In this document: piece by piece, positions 7,631 to 16,298 of the stretch
Position numbering within the stretch: position 1 is the stretch's first letter
Layout of the letters: the number at the start of each line of letters is the position of its first letter
Assembly: GCA_016783965.1 (NCBI GenBank)
Contig: JADHVO010000003.1
Coordinates: forward strand, 310,001-374,000
Length of the DNA: 64,000 nt
Origin: Alphaproteobacteria bacterium
GTDB taxonomy: Bacteria; Pseudomonadota; Alphaproteobacteria; Micropepsales; Micropepsaceae
Reading direction: 5' to 3'
Position numbers and translations under genes: made by a program
The notes under the pieces: generated by a model
What the model was told of the DNA's origin: nothing
Seen by the model: only the letters and a program-made list of their open reading frames with translations
The model's database searches: none

Positions 7631-7951
7631 CTACAGGACGTTGTAGGCGCCGCCGTCGAGTTGGCACAGGTTCTGGTTGGGATAGATCTTCTGCGCGCTC
7701 TCGAACACGACCTTGACGTCGTAGTGGCAGACGGTTTCGCCGTCCTGGATCGAAACATTCACGTCACCGCCAGACTCGACCTGGCCATCCAGGATGTTCG
7801 ACTCCCAGCTGTTCGTGCTGACCTTCGAGACGTAGATCTCGGTGATCGTCTGGTTGGTGTTGTTGTGGATCTGGAAATGAAGGTCCTCCGCCAGCGCCGG
7901 TGACGCGAAGAGGACTGCCGCCGAAACGGCGGCGACTGCTGCAAATTTCAT
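7631..7951 (-). CDS. small secreted protein with CHYD motif, unknown function
   Basis: A 106-residue protein whose first 21 residues are a signal peptide (MKFAAVAAVSAAVLFASPALA). The mature part starts EDLHFQIHNNTNQTITEIYVS and ends with a DGETVCHYDVKVVFES segment and a second cysteine in NQNLCQLDGG. Proteins of this pattern (N-terminal strand with NNT, then D-G-x-C-x-Y-D near the end) are common as hypothetical periplasmic proteins in alphaproteobacteria; I know of no assigned function. Single gene, convergent with ssrA. Confidence 0.78.
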   Translation of the reverse strand: MKFAAVAAVSAAVLFASPALAEDLHFQIHNNTNQTITEIYVSKVSTNSWESNILDGQVESGGDVNVSIQDGETVCHYDVKVVFESAQKIYPNQNLCQLDGGAYNVL

Positions 7952-8063
7952 TTTCGATTAGCTCCATCAGTCCGAAGCAGCCCGTCCGCCCCGCGACCGA
8001 ATCTCAACCTAGGCGAAGTTGAAATTGAGCGCGAGGTTCACAGCGGGTTCTACCCAAAACGGC

Positions 8064-9443
8064 TCAGAGGTTTCCCTCTTCGTCCTCGCGCACGGCAAGC
8101 GAGGTGGTGGAGGTTTCTTCCTGCGCGGCAGCCCGTTCCGCTTCCAGCTGGAGCCGTCTCTTGCGGGGCTCTTCCACCAGCGTCACGAGCAGCACCAGCG
8201 CGATGACCTCGCATACGATCGCGACCCAGAACACGGCGAAATAACCGAAGCTCGCCGCGATGACGCCACCGAGCAGCGGGCCCAGCGCGCTCATGATGCT
8301 CTCGGCCGTGTTGGAGAAAGCGAGCCGCATGGCCATGTCGTCGCGGTGGCCGAACTCGAAGACGATATTCTGCGCGCTCATCTGGTAGCCGGAATTGCCG
8401 GCGCCCAGGCCGAAGAAGGCTATGAATAACAGTGTCGGCGACGCCACGCTCATCAGCATGACGGTCGAGCCGATCCAGAAGATCAGCGCTATGATGAAGT
8501 TGGAGCGGAAGCCGTAGCGGTCGGCGAGATAGCCCCAACCCAGGCTCATGATCGTGTCGGCACCGAGGAACGCGAGCGACAGAAGCCCGATCGTCTCGCC
8601 CGACAGGCCGATCTTCTTGCCGACATAGATGATGTAGAAGGGCTGCGCCACACGGCTGGCGATCGCGAAGGTGCGCGCGACCATGAAATAGAGGAAGCCG
8701 GGATTGGCGCGCAGCATGGGCACGAGTTGCTTCAGGCGCTCGCCCATCGCGGTGCGCGGGCGCACGGTCGGCGGCTCGGGCTCCTTCACGATGAAACGGA
8801 AGAACGTCAGGCCGGCGCTGGTCAGGATGAAGGCGAGCGCGAAGGTGGTGGAGTAGCCATTGCCGAAGACGTTGCCGCCGACGAGGTACTTGCCGGCGAA
8901 ATAGCTCAGGGTCGCGGCAACAATGCCGCCTGACAGGTTGCGCCAGCCTTGCAGGCGGCCGCGCCGCTCGATCGGAATCATCTTGGCGAGGAGGAACTGG
9001 AAAGCGACGCCCTGCGGGCCGCTGAACAGGCCAAGCAGGAAGAGGAACACCAGCACGCTCACCAGCAGCGGCGTGCCGCCGAGCAACCAGCCCGCCAGCG
9101 CGATGCCCAGGATCTGCACCCGCATCATGGTGCCGAGAAACATCGACACGGGCAGAATCTTCTTGCGATGCTCGATCTGCGCCGCACCGGCGATGGGCGA
9201 GATCACGCCGCCGAGCTGTTGCAGGCTGGCGCCAAGGCTCACGATCAGGTCGGAGCCCGACAGGAAGTGCAGATACGCCGGGATGAAGGTCGGCGCATTC
9301 ACCAGCCGGAAGCCGGTCATGCCCAGCATGCCGTGGATGTAGTGGCCGGCGTAGTTGCGCCGCAGGTTCTTCCAGATCGTCGCTTCGTAGGCGGCTTCGC
9401 GTTCGGCGTCCGTCGTGAGGCCGGCGTAGGTGTCTTCGCTCAT
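8064..9443 (-). CDS. MFS transporter (downstream gene of pair)
   Basis: A 459-residue major facilitator protein with about 12 hydrophobic segments. A cytosolic N-terminus (MSEDTYAGLTTDAEREA) precedes the first helix; the loop RRGRLQGWRN after helix 4 and the LADRYGFRS loop after helix 8 are the usual MFS loop motifs. The C-terminal 35 residues are charged and cytosolic. The ATG overlaps the stop of the upstream MFS gene by 4 bp (ATGA), so the two are coupled and may act together. The substrate cannot be read from sequence. Confidence 0.85.
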   Translation of the reverse strand: MSEDTYAGLTTDAEREAAYEATIWKNLRRNYAGHYIHGMLGMTGFRLVNAPTFIPAYLHFLSGSDLIVSLGASLQQLGGVISPIAGAAQIEHRKKILPVSMFLGTMMRVQILGIALAGWLLGGTPLLVSVLVFLFLLGLFSGPQGVAFQFLLAKMIPIERRGRLQGWRNLSGGIVAATLSYFAGKYLVGGNVFGNGYSTTFALAFILTSAGLTFFRFIVKEPEPPTVRPRTAMGERLKQLVPMLRANPGFLYFMVARTFAIASRVAQPFYIIYVGKKIGLSGETIGLLSLAFLGADTIMSLGWGYLADRYGFRSNFIIALIFWIGSTVMLMSVASPTLLFIAFFGLGAGNSGYQMSAQNIVFEFGHRDDMAMRLAFSNTAESIMSALGPLLGGVIAASFGYFAVFWVAIVCEVIALVLLVTLVEEPRKRRLQLEAERAAAQEETSTTSLAVREDEEGNL

Positions 9444-10852
9444 TCGGCGGGCGCGGCGCCTTCCAGCCCATGGTGGCGGGCACGATCGAAGAAAGAGACG
9501 ACCGCACCCAGCATGCAAATCCCACCACCAATCAGAACCGCCTCTGCCACGCCGAAATGGCTTCCCAGCCACCCCAGGATCAGCGAACCCCACGGCATCA
9601 TGCCCATGAACGACATGGTGTAGAGCGACACGATACGGCCGCGCAGATGCTCCTCTGCTACGGTCTGGATTATCGTGTTGGTCGCGCCGCCCACAAGCAT
9701 CAGGAAGAAGGATACCGGCAGCAGAAGGACCATCGACAGCACCAGCAGGTGCGACTGGGCGAACAGGATCAGCGACAGGCCGAACGCCGCCGCCGAGATC
9801 GGCGGCGTCAATGTCAGCCAGCGCTCCGGAATCTGTGCCAGGACATAGGCGCCGATCAGTGCACCGAGCCCTACCGAACCCATCAGCATTCCAAGCCCCT
9901 GCGACCCCGCATGCAGCACGTCGCGCGCGATGGCCGGCATTAACGTCAGATAGGCTGCGCCGAAGCATGACGTGACGGTGACGAGGATCAGCGAGACCCG
10001 GATCAACCGTGTGTTCCAGGCGTAGGCGAACCCCTGCTTCAGCTCGGTCCAGGGATGTTCCTTGTGGCGCTGCGGCTTGGGCGGGATGCGCATGCGGAAA
10101 TAGCTCGAAAGCACGGCCGTGATGCAGATGCCGTTGATGGCGAAGCACAGGCCTTCGCCGAACATGGCGACGAAGAAGCCGCCGATGGTCGGCCCCAGGA
10201 TTCGCGCGAGATTGAACATCATGGAGTTCAGCGAGATTGCCGAGCGCAGATCCTCACGCTCGACCATGTCGAGCGTGAAAGCTTGTCGCGTGGGCACGTC
10301 GAACGCATTGACGATACCGAGCAGCAACGCGAGGACAATCACGTGCCACACATGCACAGCGTGCGTGAGGGTCAGGACGGCGAGCGTAAAGGCCTGCAGC
10401 ATCGCGAGACCGCGTGTCGCCATCAGCAGCTTGCGCCGGTCCACCCGGTCCGAGAGCGTTCCCGCGAAGGGAGACAGGAAGAATCCGGGTACCAGTCCGG
10501 CGAATGACGTTACGCCCAACAGCCACGCCGAGCGTGTGAGCGCGTACACCAGCCAGCCCTGCGCCACGACCTGCACGAAGGTGCCCGCGAAAGTGACGAG
10601 CTGTCCGGCAAAGAACAGCCGGTAATTGCGATGCCGGAATACACGGAAAAGCCCGGTGCTCCCGGGATGTTCAATCTGTTCGATCTCCGCCCGGGCTTCC
10701 TGCTCAGACGGCGGCTCCCAGGGTGGCGTGACGACCAGCTCTCCCGGGTCATCATCTTGCAATTGTGCGGCGGGGGACGATGCGCTTGTCAGCCGCCTGT
10801 CGCCTGTGTTCCCGTCTCCGGCATCGCTATTTTCTACTGAGGATCCACTCAT
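9440..10852 (-). CDS. MFS transporter (upstream gene of pair, EntS-like branch)
   Basis: About 470 residues. A long hydrophilic N-terminal stretch (about 75 residues, rich in Ser, Asp, Glu) is followed by FRVFRHRNYRLFFAGQLVTFAGTFVQVVAQGWLVY, the characteristic start of the EntS-like MFS branch, and by LSDRVDRRKLL, the loop 2-3 motif. Twelve hydrophobic segments are seen. The only ATG before the first helix that does not run deep into the neighbour is at 10852, which overlaps the ATG of the divergent OYE gene (10851) in a CATG; no clear ribosome-binding site precedes it, so the start is uncertain. Probable efflux protein, substrate unknown. Confidence 0.82.
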   Translation of the reverse strand: MSGSSVENSDAGDGNTGDRRLTSASSPAAQLQDDDPGELVVTPPWEPPSEQEARAEIEQIEHPGSTGLFRVFRHRNYRLFFAGQLVTFAGTFVQVVAQGWLVYALTRSAWLLGVTSFAGLVPGFFLSPFAGTLSDRVDRRKLLMATRGLAMLQAFTLAVLTLTHAVHVWHVIVLALLLGIVNAFDVPTRQAFTLDMVEREDLRSAISLNSMMFNLARILGPTIGGFFVAMFGEGLCFAINGICITAVLSSYFRMRIPPKPQRHKEHPWTELKQGFAYAWNTRLIRVSLILVTVTSCFGAAYLTLMPAIARDVLHAGSQGLGMLMGSVGLGALIGAYVLAQIPERWLTLTPPISAAAFGLSLILFAQSHLLVLSMVLLLPVSFFLMLVGGATNTIIQTVAEEHLRGRIVSLYTMSFMGMMPWGSLILGWLGSHFGVAEAVLIGGGICMLGAVVSFFDRARHHGLEGAAPAE

Positions 10853-11951
10853 GACCAATACGGACGTACTCTTCAAGCCATTCAAGCTCAAGTCGCTGTC
10901 GTTGCCTAACCGCATTGTCATGGCCCCCATGACGCGGTCCAAATCTCCGGACCAAATCCCGAATGACCAAGTTGCCGCATACTACCGGGCGCGCGCCGCG
11001 GGCGGCACCGGCCTGATCCTCACCGAAGGCACCGCGCCGGAGCACAGGGGTGCCACCAACGACGTGAACGTGCCGCATTTCTACGGCGCAGAGTCGCTGG
11101 CGGGATGGAAGAAGGTCGCTGCCGGCGTGCACGCCGCCGGTGGGTTCATCATGCCGCAGCTCTGGCACCAAGGCGTGATCCGCCATCCCGGCACCGGGCC
11201 CCATCCCGATGCCCCGTCGATGAGCCCGTCGGGACTCGCGCGCAAGGACAAGAAGGTCGGCGTGGCGATGAGCGACAGCGACATCGCCGACGTGATCCAG
11301 GGCTTCGCGAACTCCGCGCGCTACGCCAAGGAGATCGGCTTCGACGGCGTCGAGCTGCACGGCGCGCACGGCTACCTGATCGACCAGTTCTTCTGGGAAC
11401 ACACCAACCAGCGCGACGACCGCCATGGCGGCAGCCTGGAGAACCGTTCGCGATTCGCGGCATCGATCGCCGCGGCAGTACGCAAGGCGACGGGGCCGGA
11501 CTTCCCGATCCTGCTGCGCTTCTCGCAATGGAAGCAGCAGGACTTCACCGCGCGGCTCGCGCCGACGCCGCACGAGCTGGAAGTGTTCCTGCGCCCCATG
11601 ATCGACGCGGGCGTCGACTGCTTCCACTGCTCGACGCGGCGTTTCTGGGAGCCGGAGTTCGAAGGCTCCGACATGAACCTCGCGGGGTGGACCAAAAAGA
11701 TCAGCGGCCTGCCGGCGGTCTCGGTCGGTTCGGTGAGCCTGAACCTCGACTTCATCTCGTCCTTCACCAGTTCGGCGATGGACTTCTCCGGCCTCGACAA
11801 GCTGGTGCACATGATGGAGCGCGGGGACTTCGACCTGATTGCCATCGGCCGCGCCCTGATCGCCAATCCCGACTGGGCGAACAAGGTGCGGGCGGGGAAG
11901 ATGGAAGAACTCGCAGCCTACAGCCCGGAGAAGCTGGCGACGCTGGTATGA
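10851..11951 (+). CDS. NADH:flavin oxidoreductase (Old Yellow Enzyme family)
   Basis: A 366-residue FMN-dependent ene-reductase-like protein. The N-terminus LFKPFKLKSLSLPNRIVMAPMTRS is the classic OYE start (FMN-binding strand 1). ILTEGTAPE, PQLWHQG, GVELHGAHGYLIDQFFWEHTNQRDDRHGGS and FDLIAIGRALIANPDW follow in order. The His-Gly-Ala-His pair that binds the substrate carbonyl is intact; the more usual Tyr of R-x-D-x-Y-GGS is His here. It begins one base from the start of the divergent MFS gene and its stop overlaps the start of the GrpB-family gene (ATGA). Confidence 0.92.
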   Translation: MTNTDVLFKPFKLKSLSLPNRIVMAPMTRSKSPDQIPNDQVAAYYRARAAGGTGLILTEGTAPEHRGATNDVNVPHFYGAESLAGWKKVAAGVHAAGGFIMPQLWHQGVIRHPGTGPHPDAPSMSPSGLARKDKKVGVAMSDSDIADVIQGFANSARYAKEIGFDGVELHGAHGYLIDQFFWEHTNQRDDRHGGSLENRSRFAASIAAAVRKATGPDFPILLRFSQWKQQDFTARLAPTPHELEVFLRPMIDAGVDCFHCSTRRFWEPEFEGSDMNLAGWTKKISGLPAVSVGSVSLNLDFISSFTSSAMDFSGLDKLVHMMERGDFDLIAIGRALIANPDWANKVRAGKMEELAAYSPEKLATLV

Positions 11952-12493
11952 GCGAGCCCACGCACGTCGAGCGTACCCGCGGCCCCGTGGTGATCGTCGA
12001 TTACGATCCGGCGTGGCCGCGGCAGTACGATGAGCAGGAGCGCCGCATCCGTGCGGCGCTCGGCGACACAGCGCTGCTGGTGGAGCATGTCGGTTCGACG
12101 TCCGTGCCGGGGCTGCCGGCCAAGCCCGTGCTCGACATCAATCTGGTCGTGCCGGACACCACGCGCGAGGCCGACTACCGCCCCGCGCTGGGAGCCGCCG
12201 GCTTCCGCTTCTTCCTGCGCGAGCCCGACTGGTTCGAACATCGCCTGTTCAAGGGAGAAGCACCGTCAACGAACCTGCATGTCTTCCCGCAAGGATGTCC
12301 GGAGGTGAACCGGATGCGCTTGATGCGCGACTGGCTGCGCCAATCGCCGGAGGACCTGACGCTTTACGCCGACGCCAAGCGCCGGCTCGCGCAGCAACCC
12401 TGGGAATTCGTGCAGCAATATGCGGACGCGAAGAGTGAGGTCGTCGCGACCATCATGTCCCACGCCGAAGCCTGGGCGGCGTCACGGGCCTGA
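11948..12493 (+). CDS. GrpB family protein
   Basis: A 181-residue member of the GrpB (UPF0157) family, related to the nucleotidyltransferase fold. The hallmark LVEHVGSTSVPGLPAKPVLDINLVV is present at residues about 41-65, followed by FEHRLFKG and NLHVFPQGCPEVNRMRLMRDWLR. Biochemical function is not known with confidence for most members. It overlaps the upstream OYE gene by 4 bp, so it is translationally coupled, and overlaps the convergent cytochrome b561 gene by 12 bp at the 3' end. Confidence 0.9.
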   Translation: MSEPTHVERTRGPVVIVDYDPAWPRQYDEQERRIRAALGDTALLVEHVGSTSVPGLPAKPVLDINLVVPDTTREADYRPALGAAGFRFFLREPDWFEHRLFKGEAPSTNLHVFPQGCPEVNRMRLMRDWLRQSPEDLTLYADAKRRLAQQPWEFVQQYADAKSEVVATIMSHAEAWAASRA

Positions 12494-13036
12494 GGACGCG
12501 AGGCGCGGGATCATCCGCGCCAGGACGCCGTCGTGGAGCAAATAGCGGTGCACCAGCGCGGCGGTGGCGTGCAGTCCCGCGACGATCAGGATCGTCGTCC
12601 CGGCCAGCTCATGCAGCCCGTGTATGGCACCCGATGTCGCACGGCTACCGTCCGCCAGCGTCGGCAACATGAACAGGTTGAAGAAACTCATGCTTCGCAG
12701 GCTGACCATCGCCAGCCCGAGGCCGACCGTGCCGAGCACGAGCAGGTACAGGCCCCACTGCACGGCCTTGGCGAGAATATGCAGCGCAGCGAAATCGGCG
12801 GCCGGTAGCTGACGGCCGCCAGACACCCGCCAAACAATGCGAGCGAGCACGAGGATGCCGATCGCGATCCCGGCGGTGACGTGCAGCGATTGCGCATCCA
12901 CGCGTAGGGGCCCGCGGGGCCACATGTCGATTGTCTTGGCACCGATCCATTGCGCGACAACAAGCACCGCCGTCAGCCAGTGAAACCAGATGGTGCGGCT
13001 ATCATAGGACGCTGCGGTCGTCGAAATCGGTTGCAT
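12482..13036 (-). CDS. cytochrome b561 family protein
   Basis: A 184-residue integral membrane protein with four predicted helices. Heme-ligand type histidines are seen in IWFHWLTAVLVV (helix 1), SLHVTAGIAIGILVL (helix 2), and IHGLHELAGTTILIVAGLHATAALVHRYLLHDGVLARM (loop and helix 4), which is the bacterial di-heme b561 (CybB/YceJ) pattern. The family passes electrons between the quinone pool and acceptors such as superoxide. No partner gene is adjacent. Confidence 0.92.
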   Translation of the reverse strand: MQPISTTAASYDSRTIWFHWLTAVLVVAQWIGAKTIDMWPRGPLRVDAQSLHVTAGIAIGILVLARIVWRVSGGRQLPAADFAALHILAKAVQWGLYLLVLGTVGLGLAMVSLRSMSFFNLFMLPTLADGSRATSGAIHGLHELAGTTILIVAGLHATAALVHRYLLHDGVLARMIPRLASSGP

Positions 13037-13133
13037 GCGAGAATCCGTGCGGCGTGATCGCGATGCTTACCGGCGCCAGATGAACCGCCGATGAATGCGG
13101 TGACGATGCGAACGCGTCTCAATTCGCGTGCAA

Positions 13134-13514
13134 TCAATGCTCCACCATCCGGCACGGCACCAAGGTGTCGGGGTTGTGATAGTAGAGCGCGCAGATGCGA
13201 TGGAAGCCGTCCGCGATGATCAGCGGCACGCCGCGTTCGAAATCGCCGCGCACCAGCAGCACCGGCGGCAGCGCCTTGCCCTCGCGGATTTTCGCGAGGT
13301 CTTCGGAGACACGCTGGTTGTCGCGCGGCAGCAACATCAGTCCACTGGTGCGCAGGATGTCTTTCGCGGCGCGCTCGATCGTCTTTGCCTTGCCCAGAGC
13401 CTTCACCAGGCGCGCCGCGATCTTGTCGCTGCAGATCAGGCTGAGGTAGTCCCGCGCCCCTTTGTAGTCCTTGTCTTCCGGCTTCTTGAACACCGGTTCC
13501 TTCACCGTCGCCAT
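13134..13514 (-). CDS. ParB/Srx-like domain protein
   Basis: A 126-residue cytoplasmic protein. The segment ALPPVLLVRGDFERGVPLIIADGFHRICALYY resembles the ParB/sulfiredoxin core (strand, then DGxHRxxA helix), where the His-Arg pair sits in a nucleotide-binding pocket in characterised relatives. The N-terminal half is helical and charged. It is not next to parA or a replication origin, so a role in partition is unlikely. It ends 3 bp after the start codon region of the P450 stop on the same strand, suggesting co-transcription with that P450. Confidence 0.65.
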   Translation of the reverse strand: MATVKEPVFKKPEDKDYKGARDYLSLICSDKIAARLVKALGKAKTIERAAKDILRTSGLMLLPRDNQRVSEDLAKIREGKALPPVLLVRGDFERGVPLIIADGFHRICALYYHNPDTLVPCRMVEH

Positions 13515-13517
13515 GGT

Positions 13518-14894
13518 TCAACCCTCCCGTGCATGCGCCGTCATCTGTAGCCCGAACGCAGGCCTGAGCGTCAGGCGCGACAGTGGTGCCACGACGTGCC
13601 CGGGCACCATCCGGAGCCGCCAGCGCGCCACGATGCGCGACAGACATATCAGCGCCTCCTGCATCGCGAAGCCCATACCGATACAGATGCGCGGCCCGGC
13701 GCCGAACGGGATGTAGGCGAAGCGGTGGATGTTCTCGCGGTTGGCCGGCGCGAAGCGGTCAGGATCGAAATAGTCCGGCTCCCTCCACAGCTTGCGATGC
13801 CGCTGGATCAGCCAGGGCGAGATCAGCACCGAAGTACCGCCACGGATGTCGTGCGGCCCGACGCGGTCCGGCCCGACGGAATCGCGGCTGATGAACGGCG
13901 CGGCGGGATAGAGGCGCAGGCTCTCTTCGATCACCTGCCGAGTATAAGGCATGCGCGCGATGTCGCCGTCCGCCGCGCGCACCTCGGCCGCCACCTTCGC
14001 GTCGACATCGGGAAACTGCGACAGCAGATAGAGCGTCCAAGCCAGCGTGTTCGCCGTCGTCTCGTGGCCGGCGAAGATGAAGGTCATCACGTTGCTGTAG
14101 ACCTCGTCCAGCGTGAACAGGGCACCGCCTTCGGGATCGCGCGTGGTCAGCAGCAGCGTCAGCAGGTCTTTCGGTGCGGTCCCCTGCTCGACCTCCTTCG
14201 CGCGCCGCGCGATGAGCGCCCCGATCTCGCGGCGGAAGAAGCGCATCGCCCTGCCCGCCTTCAACCGCTTTGGCGTGGGCGCCCAATGCGGCACGCCGAG
14301 CATCATCAGCATGTCGACGCGGCCCAGCGTGTCGAGATAGGTCACGAAGTTGTCCGCTACCGCGCGGTAGTCGAGCTGCACGTCATCCGAGAACATCGTG
14401 TGCGTGATGATCTTGTAGGTGAGCCGCATCATCCGGTCGGCAGCGTCCACGGTCATGCCGTCATGCCATGTCGATAGTTCCCGCTCCGCCACCGCGGCCA
14501 TGGCTTCCGCGAAATCCAGCACGCGGCGCGCGGAGAACATCGGCGCGGTGGTCCGGCGCTGGAATTTCCAGCTGTCGCCGTCGGCGTTGAACAGGCCGTT
14601 GCCCAGCGCCGGACCCGTCGTGCGCTGCACCTGGCGGCTCTTGACGTAGTTACCCACATTGTCGAGCAGGACATGCTTCACGCCGTCCGGATCGTTGACC
14701 AGCAGGAAGTCCTGCATCCAGTTGCGGTCGTAGATGTACGGAAGCTGATAGGCACGCTCGCCCCACGCAGCGACCGCGTTCTTGCCGATGAGACGAACCG
14801 CCTCTATCCGGCTGACGAGGCGATCCACGGGTACGGGCGCCGCGGGGCGAATGCGTGCGGGTGATTCTGCTGGTTCCGCGAGTGCCTGGCTCAT
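13518..14894 (-). CDS. cytochrome P450
   Basis: A 458-residue soluble P450 monooxygenase. The I-helix motif reads FAGHETTANTLAW, the K-helix EESLRLYP carries the E-x-x-R pair, and the heme loop IPFGAGPRICIGMGFAMQEA carries the axial cysteine. The length (about 460) and the GAGPRICIG loop place it with the CYP102/CYP4-like bacterial branch rather than the roughly 400-residue class I enzymes further along this window. No ferredoxin or reductase gene is adjacent. The ParB/Srx-like gene follows 3 bp downstream. Substrate unknown. Confidence 0.93.
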   Translation of the reverse strand: MSQALAEPAESPARIRPAAPVPVDRLVSRIEAVRLIGKNAVAAWGERAYQLPYIYDRNWMQDFLLVNDPDGVKHVLLDNVGNYVKSRQVQRTTGPALGNGLFNADGDSWKFQRRTTAPMFSARRVLDFAEAMAAVAERELSTWHDGMTVDAADRMMRLTYKIITHTMFSDDVQLDYRAVADNFVTYLDTLGRVDMLMMLGVPHWAPTPKRLKAGRAMRFFRREIGALIARRAKEVEQGTAPKDLLTLLLTTRDPEGGALFTLDEVYSNVMTFIFAGHETTANTLAWTLYLLSQFPDVDAKVAAEVRAADGDIARMPYTRQVIEESLRLYPAAPFISRDSVGPDRVGPHDIRGGTSVLISPWLIQRHRKLWREPDYFDPDRFAPANRENIHRFAYIPFGAGPRICIGMGFAMQEALICLSRIVARWRLRMVPGHVVAPLSRLTLRPAFGLQMTAHAREG

Positions 14895-14942
14895 AGGAAG
14901 ACACTAGCATTGCGAGGCTTTGCCTTCACCTTTGCCGCCCAA

Positions 14943-14970
14943 TTGACTCCCGAACCGGCGTGTCTAGTCT
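14943..14970 (+). promoter_or_regulatory. candidate promoter of sspB
   Basis: TTGACT (14943-14948), 16 bases, then TAGTCT (14965-14970), ending about 24 bases before the sspB ATG. Confidence 0.5.
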
Positions 14971-14994
14971 CGTTCCCTCAATCTCGGACCGCGC

Positions 14995-15543
14995 ATGGCG
15001 AAAGACTTCATCGGTTATCAGGCGTTGACGGACGCGGCGTTGCGCGGCGTGGTGCGCGATGCGCTGCGGCGGATCGAGAAGCAGGGCCTGATCGGTTCGC
15101 ACCACTTCTATCTGACGTTCAAGACCAAGTTTCCCGGCGTCGACATCCCGGACTTCCTGCGCGAACAATATCCGGACGAGATGACCATTATCCTCCAGCA
15201 CCAGTTCTGGGGACTGAAGATCAGCGACGACAAGTTCGAGGTGACGCTGACGTTCAAGAAACTGCCGGCGACGCTGACCATCCCTCTCGCGGCGCTCACC
15301 GCGTTCTTCGATCCCGGCGTGCAGTTCGGATTGCAGTTTCGCGGGCCCGAGGGCGACGCGAAGTCCGGCCCGACGCCGGTGATGCCGCCCGCGCCGGCCG
15401 CCGAGCAGAACCGCGAGAAGTCGGAGCCGGCGAAGATCACGCCCGCGCCTGTCGCGCCGGCCGCCGCGTCGACCACGCCGCCGGCCGAAAAGCCCGCCGC
15501 GCCGGGCGAAGTGGTAAGCTTGGACTCGTTCCGGAAGAAGTAA
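14995..15543 (+). CDS. sspB: SspB-type ClpXP adaptor (alpha form)
   Basis: A 182-residue SspB-family protein. SspB binds the ssrA tag and tethers tagged peptides to the AAA+ unfoldase ClpX. The N-terminal 110 residues contain the adaptor fold: HHFYLTFKTKFPGVDIPDFLREQYPDEMTIILQHQFW is the tag-binding and dimer core, followed by VTLTFKKLPATLTIPLAALTAFFDPGV. Residues about 120-165 are a Pro/Ala-rich linker, and the last 12 residues (GEVVSLDSFRKK) form the ClpX-docking tail seen in alphaproteobacterial members. The matching tmRNA gene is in the same window at 7203. Confidence 0.95.
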   Translation: MAKDFIGYQALTDAALRGVVRDALRRIEKQGLIGSHHFYLTFKTKFPGVDIPDFLREQYPDEMTIILQHQFWGLKISDDKFEVTLTFKKLPATLTIPLAALTAFFDPGVQFGLQFRGPEGDAKSGPTPVMPPAPAAEQNREKSEPAKITPAPVAPAAASTTPPAEKPAAPGEVVSLDSFRKK

Positions 15544-15570
15544 CCTTCAAAGGTGGGCGGTTCTCGAATT

Positions 15571-15604
15571 GCAATCAATGCAATCAATGATTACATTGAT
15601 TGCA
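15571..15604 (+). promoter_or_regulatory. operator of the toxin-antitoxin pair
   Basis: A perfect inverted repeat, TGCAATCAATG (15579-15589), four bases, CATTGATTGCA (15594-15604), ends on the A of the antitoxin start codon. A further direct copy of GCAATCAATG sits at 15571-15580. This is the usual arrangement for binding of an RHH antitoxin or antitoxin-toxin complex in autoregulation. Confidence 0.8.
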
Positions 15605-15876
15605 TGGCGAGCATCACGATCCGCAATCTCGATGACAACGTGAAGAAGCGCTTGCGCAGGCAAGCTGCCGAAAATGGCCGCTCGCTGGAGGCAGAGGTCC
15701 GCGAAATCCTGAGCCGGACTGCCGAGCAAAGGACGGAACGAGCGAAGACCGGGCTTGATTTGATTCGTCCGCTTCTCGATTTCGCCGAAAAATACGGTGG
15801 TGTCGAATTGGAGCCATTCCCGGACGAGTTCCTCGCTGAAGCACCGGCAAAATTCCGTCGCAAGCCTTCGAAATGA
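15604..15876 (+). CDS. antitoxin, FitA/VapB-like ribbon-helix-helix protein
   Basis: A 90-residue antitoxin. The N-terminus MASITIRNLDDNVKKRLRRQAAENGRSLEAEVREIL is a ribbon-helix-helix DNA-binding domain of the FitA (Arc/MetJ) type: a short beta strand, then two helices. The C-terminal 45 residues should wrap the toxin. The start is fixed by homology and because the operator palindrome ends at the ATG; a longer frame upstream would run through the operator. Its last 4 bases overlap the toxin start (ATGA). Confidence 0.9.
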   Translation: MASITIRNLDDNVKKRLRRQAAENGRSLEAEVREILSRTAEQRTERAKTGLDLIRPLLDFAEKYGGVELEPFPDEFLAEAPAKFRRKPSK

Positions 15877-16298
15877 TCATCCTCGACACCAACGTAGTGT
15901 CGGAACCATCGCAACCGCGCCCTTCGCTCGCGGTGCTGGATTGGTTTGCTGCCCAGAATCCGACGGACCTTTACACAACATCTATTACAGAAGCCGAGAT
16001 CTTCTACGGCTTGGCGTTGCTGCCGCCCGGCAAGAAGCGCGACGAACTGGCCAAAGCGCTTCAGCGATTCTTTGATCGGCAATTTCAGGATCGCGTCCTG
16101 CAGTTCGGCAGCGAGGCCGCTCGAGAATTCGGAACTATCACTGCGGCCAGAAGAAAAGCCGGCAGGCCTATCAAAGTGTTTGACTCTCAGATCGCAGCAA
16201 TCGCAAGAGTGCATGGGGCGACGGTCGCAACCCGTGATGCTGGCGACTTCGAACACTCCGGAATATCGATAATCAATCCCTGGACGGACCAGCCATGA
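15873..16298 (+). CDS. toxin, PIN-domain ribonuclease (FitB/VapC type)
   Basis: A 141-residue PIN-domain protein. [11 protein letters not shown] gives the first catalytic Asp, [16 protein letters not shown] the conserved Glu, [25 protein letters not shown] the later acidic residues. All PIN catalytic acids appear intact. Such toxins cleave RNA (often tRNA) when the labile antitoxin is lost. The stop overlaps the start of fumC by 4 bp, so the toxin-antitoxin pair is embedded in the transcript leading to fumC. Confidence 0.9.
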   Translation: MIILDTNVVSEPSQPRPSLAVLDWFAAQNPTDLYTTSITEAEIFYGLALLPPGKKRDELAKALQRFFDRQFQDRVLQFGSEAAREFGTITAARRKAGRPIKVFDSQIAAIARVHGATVATRDAGDFEHSGISIINPWTDQP

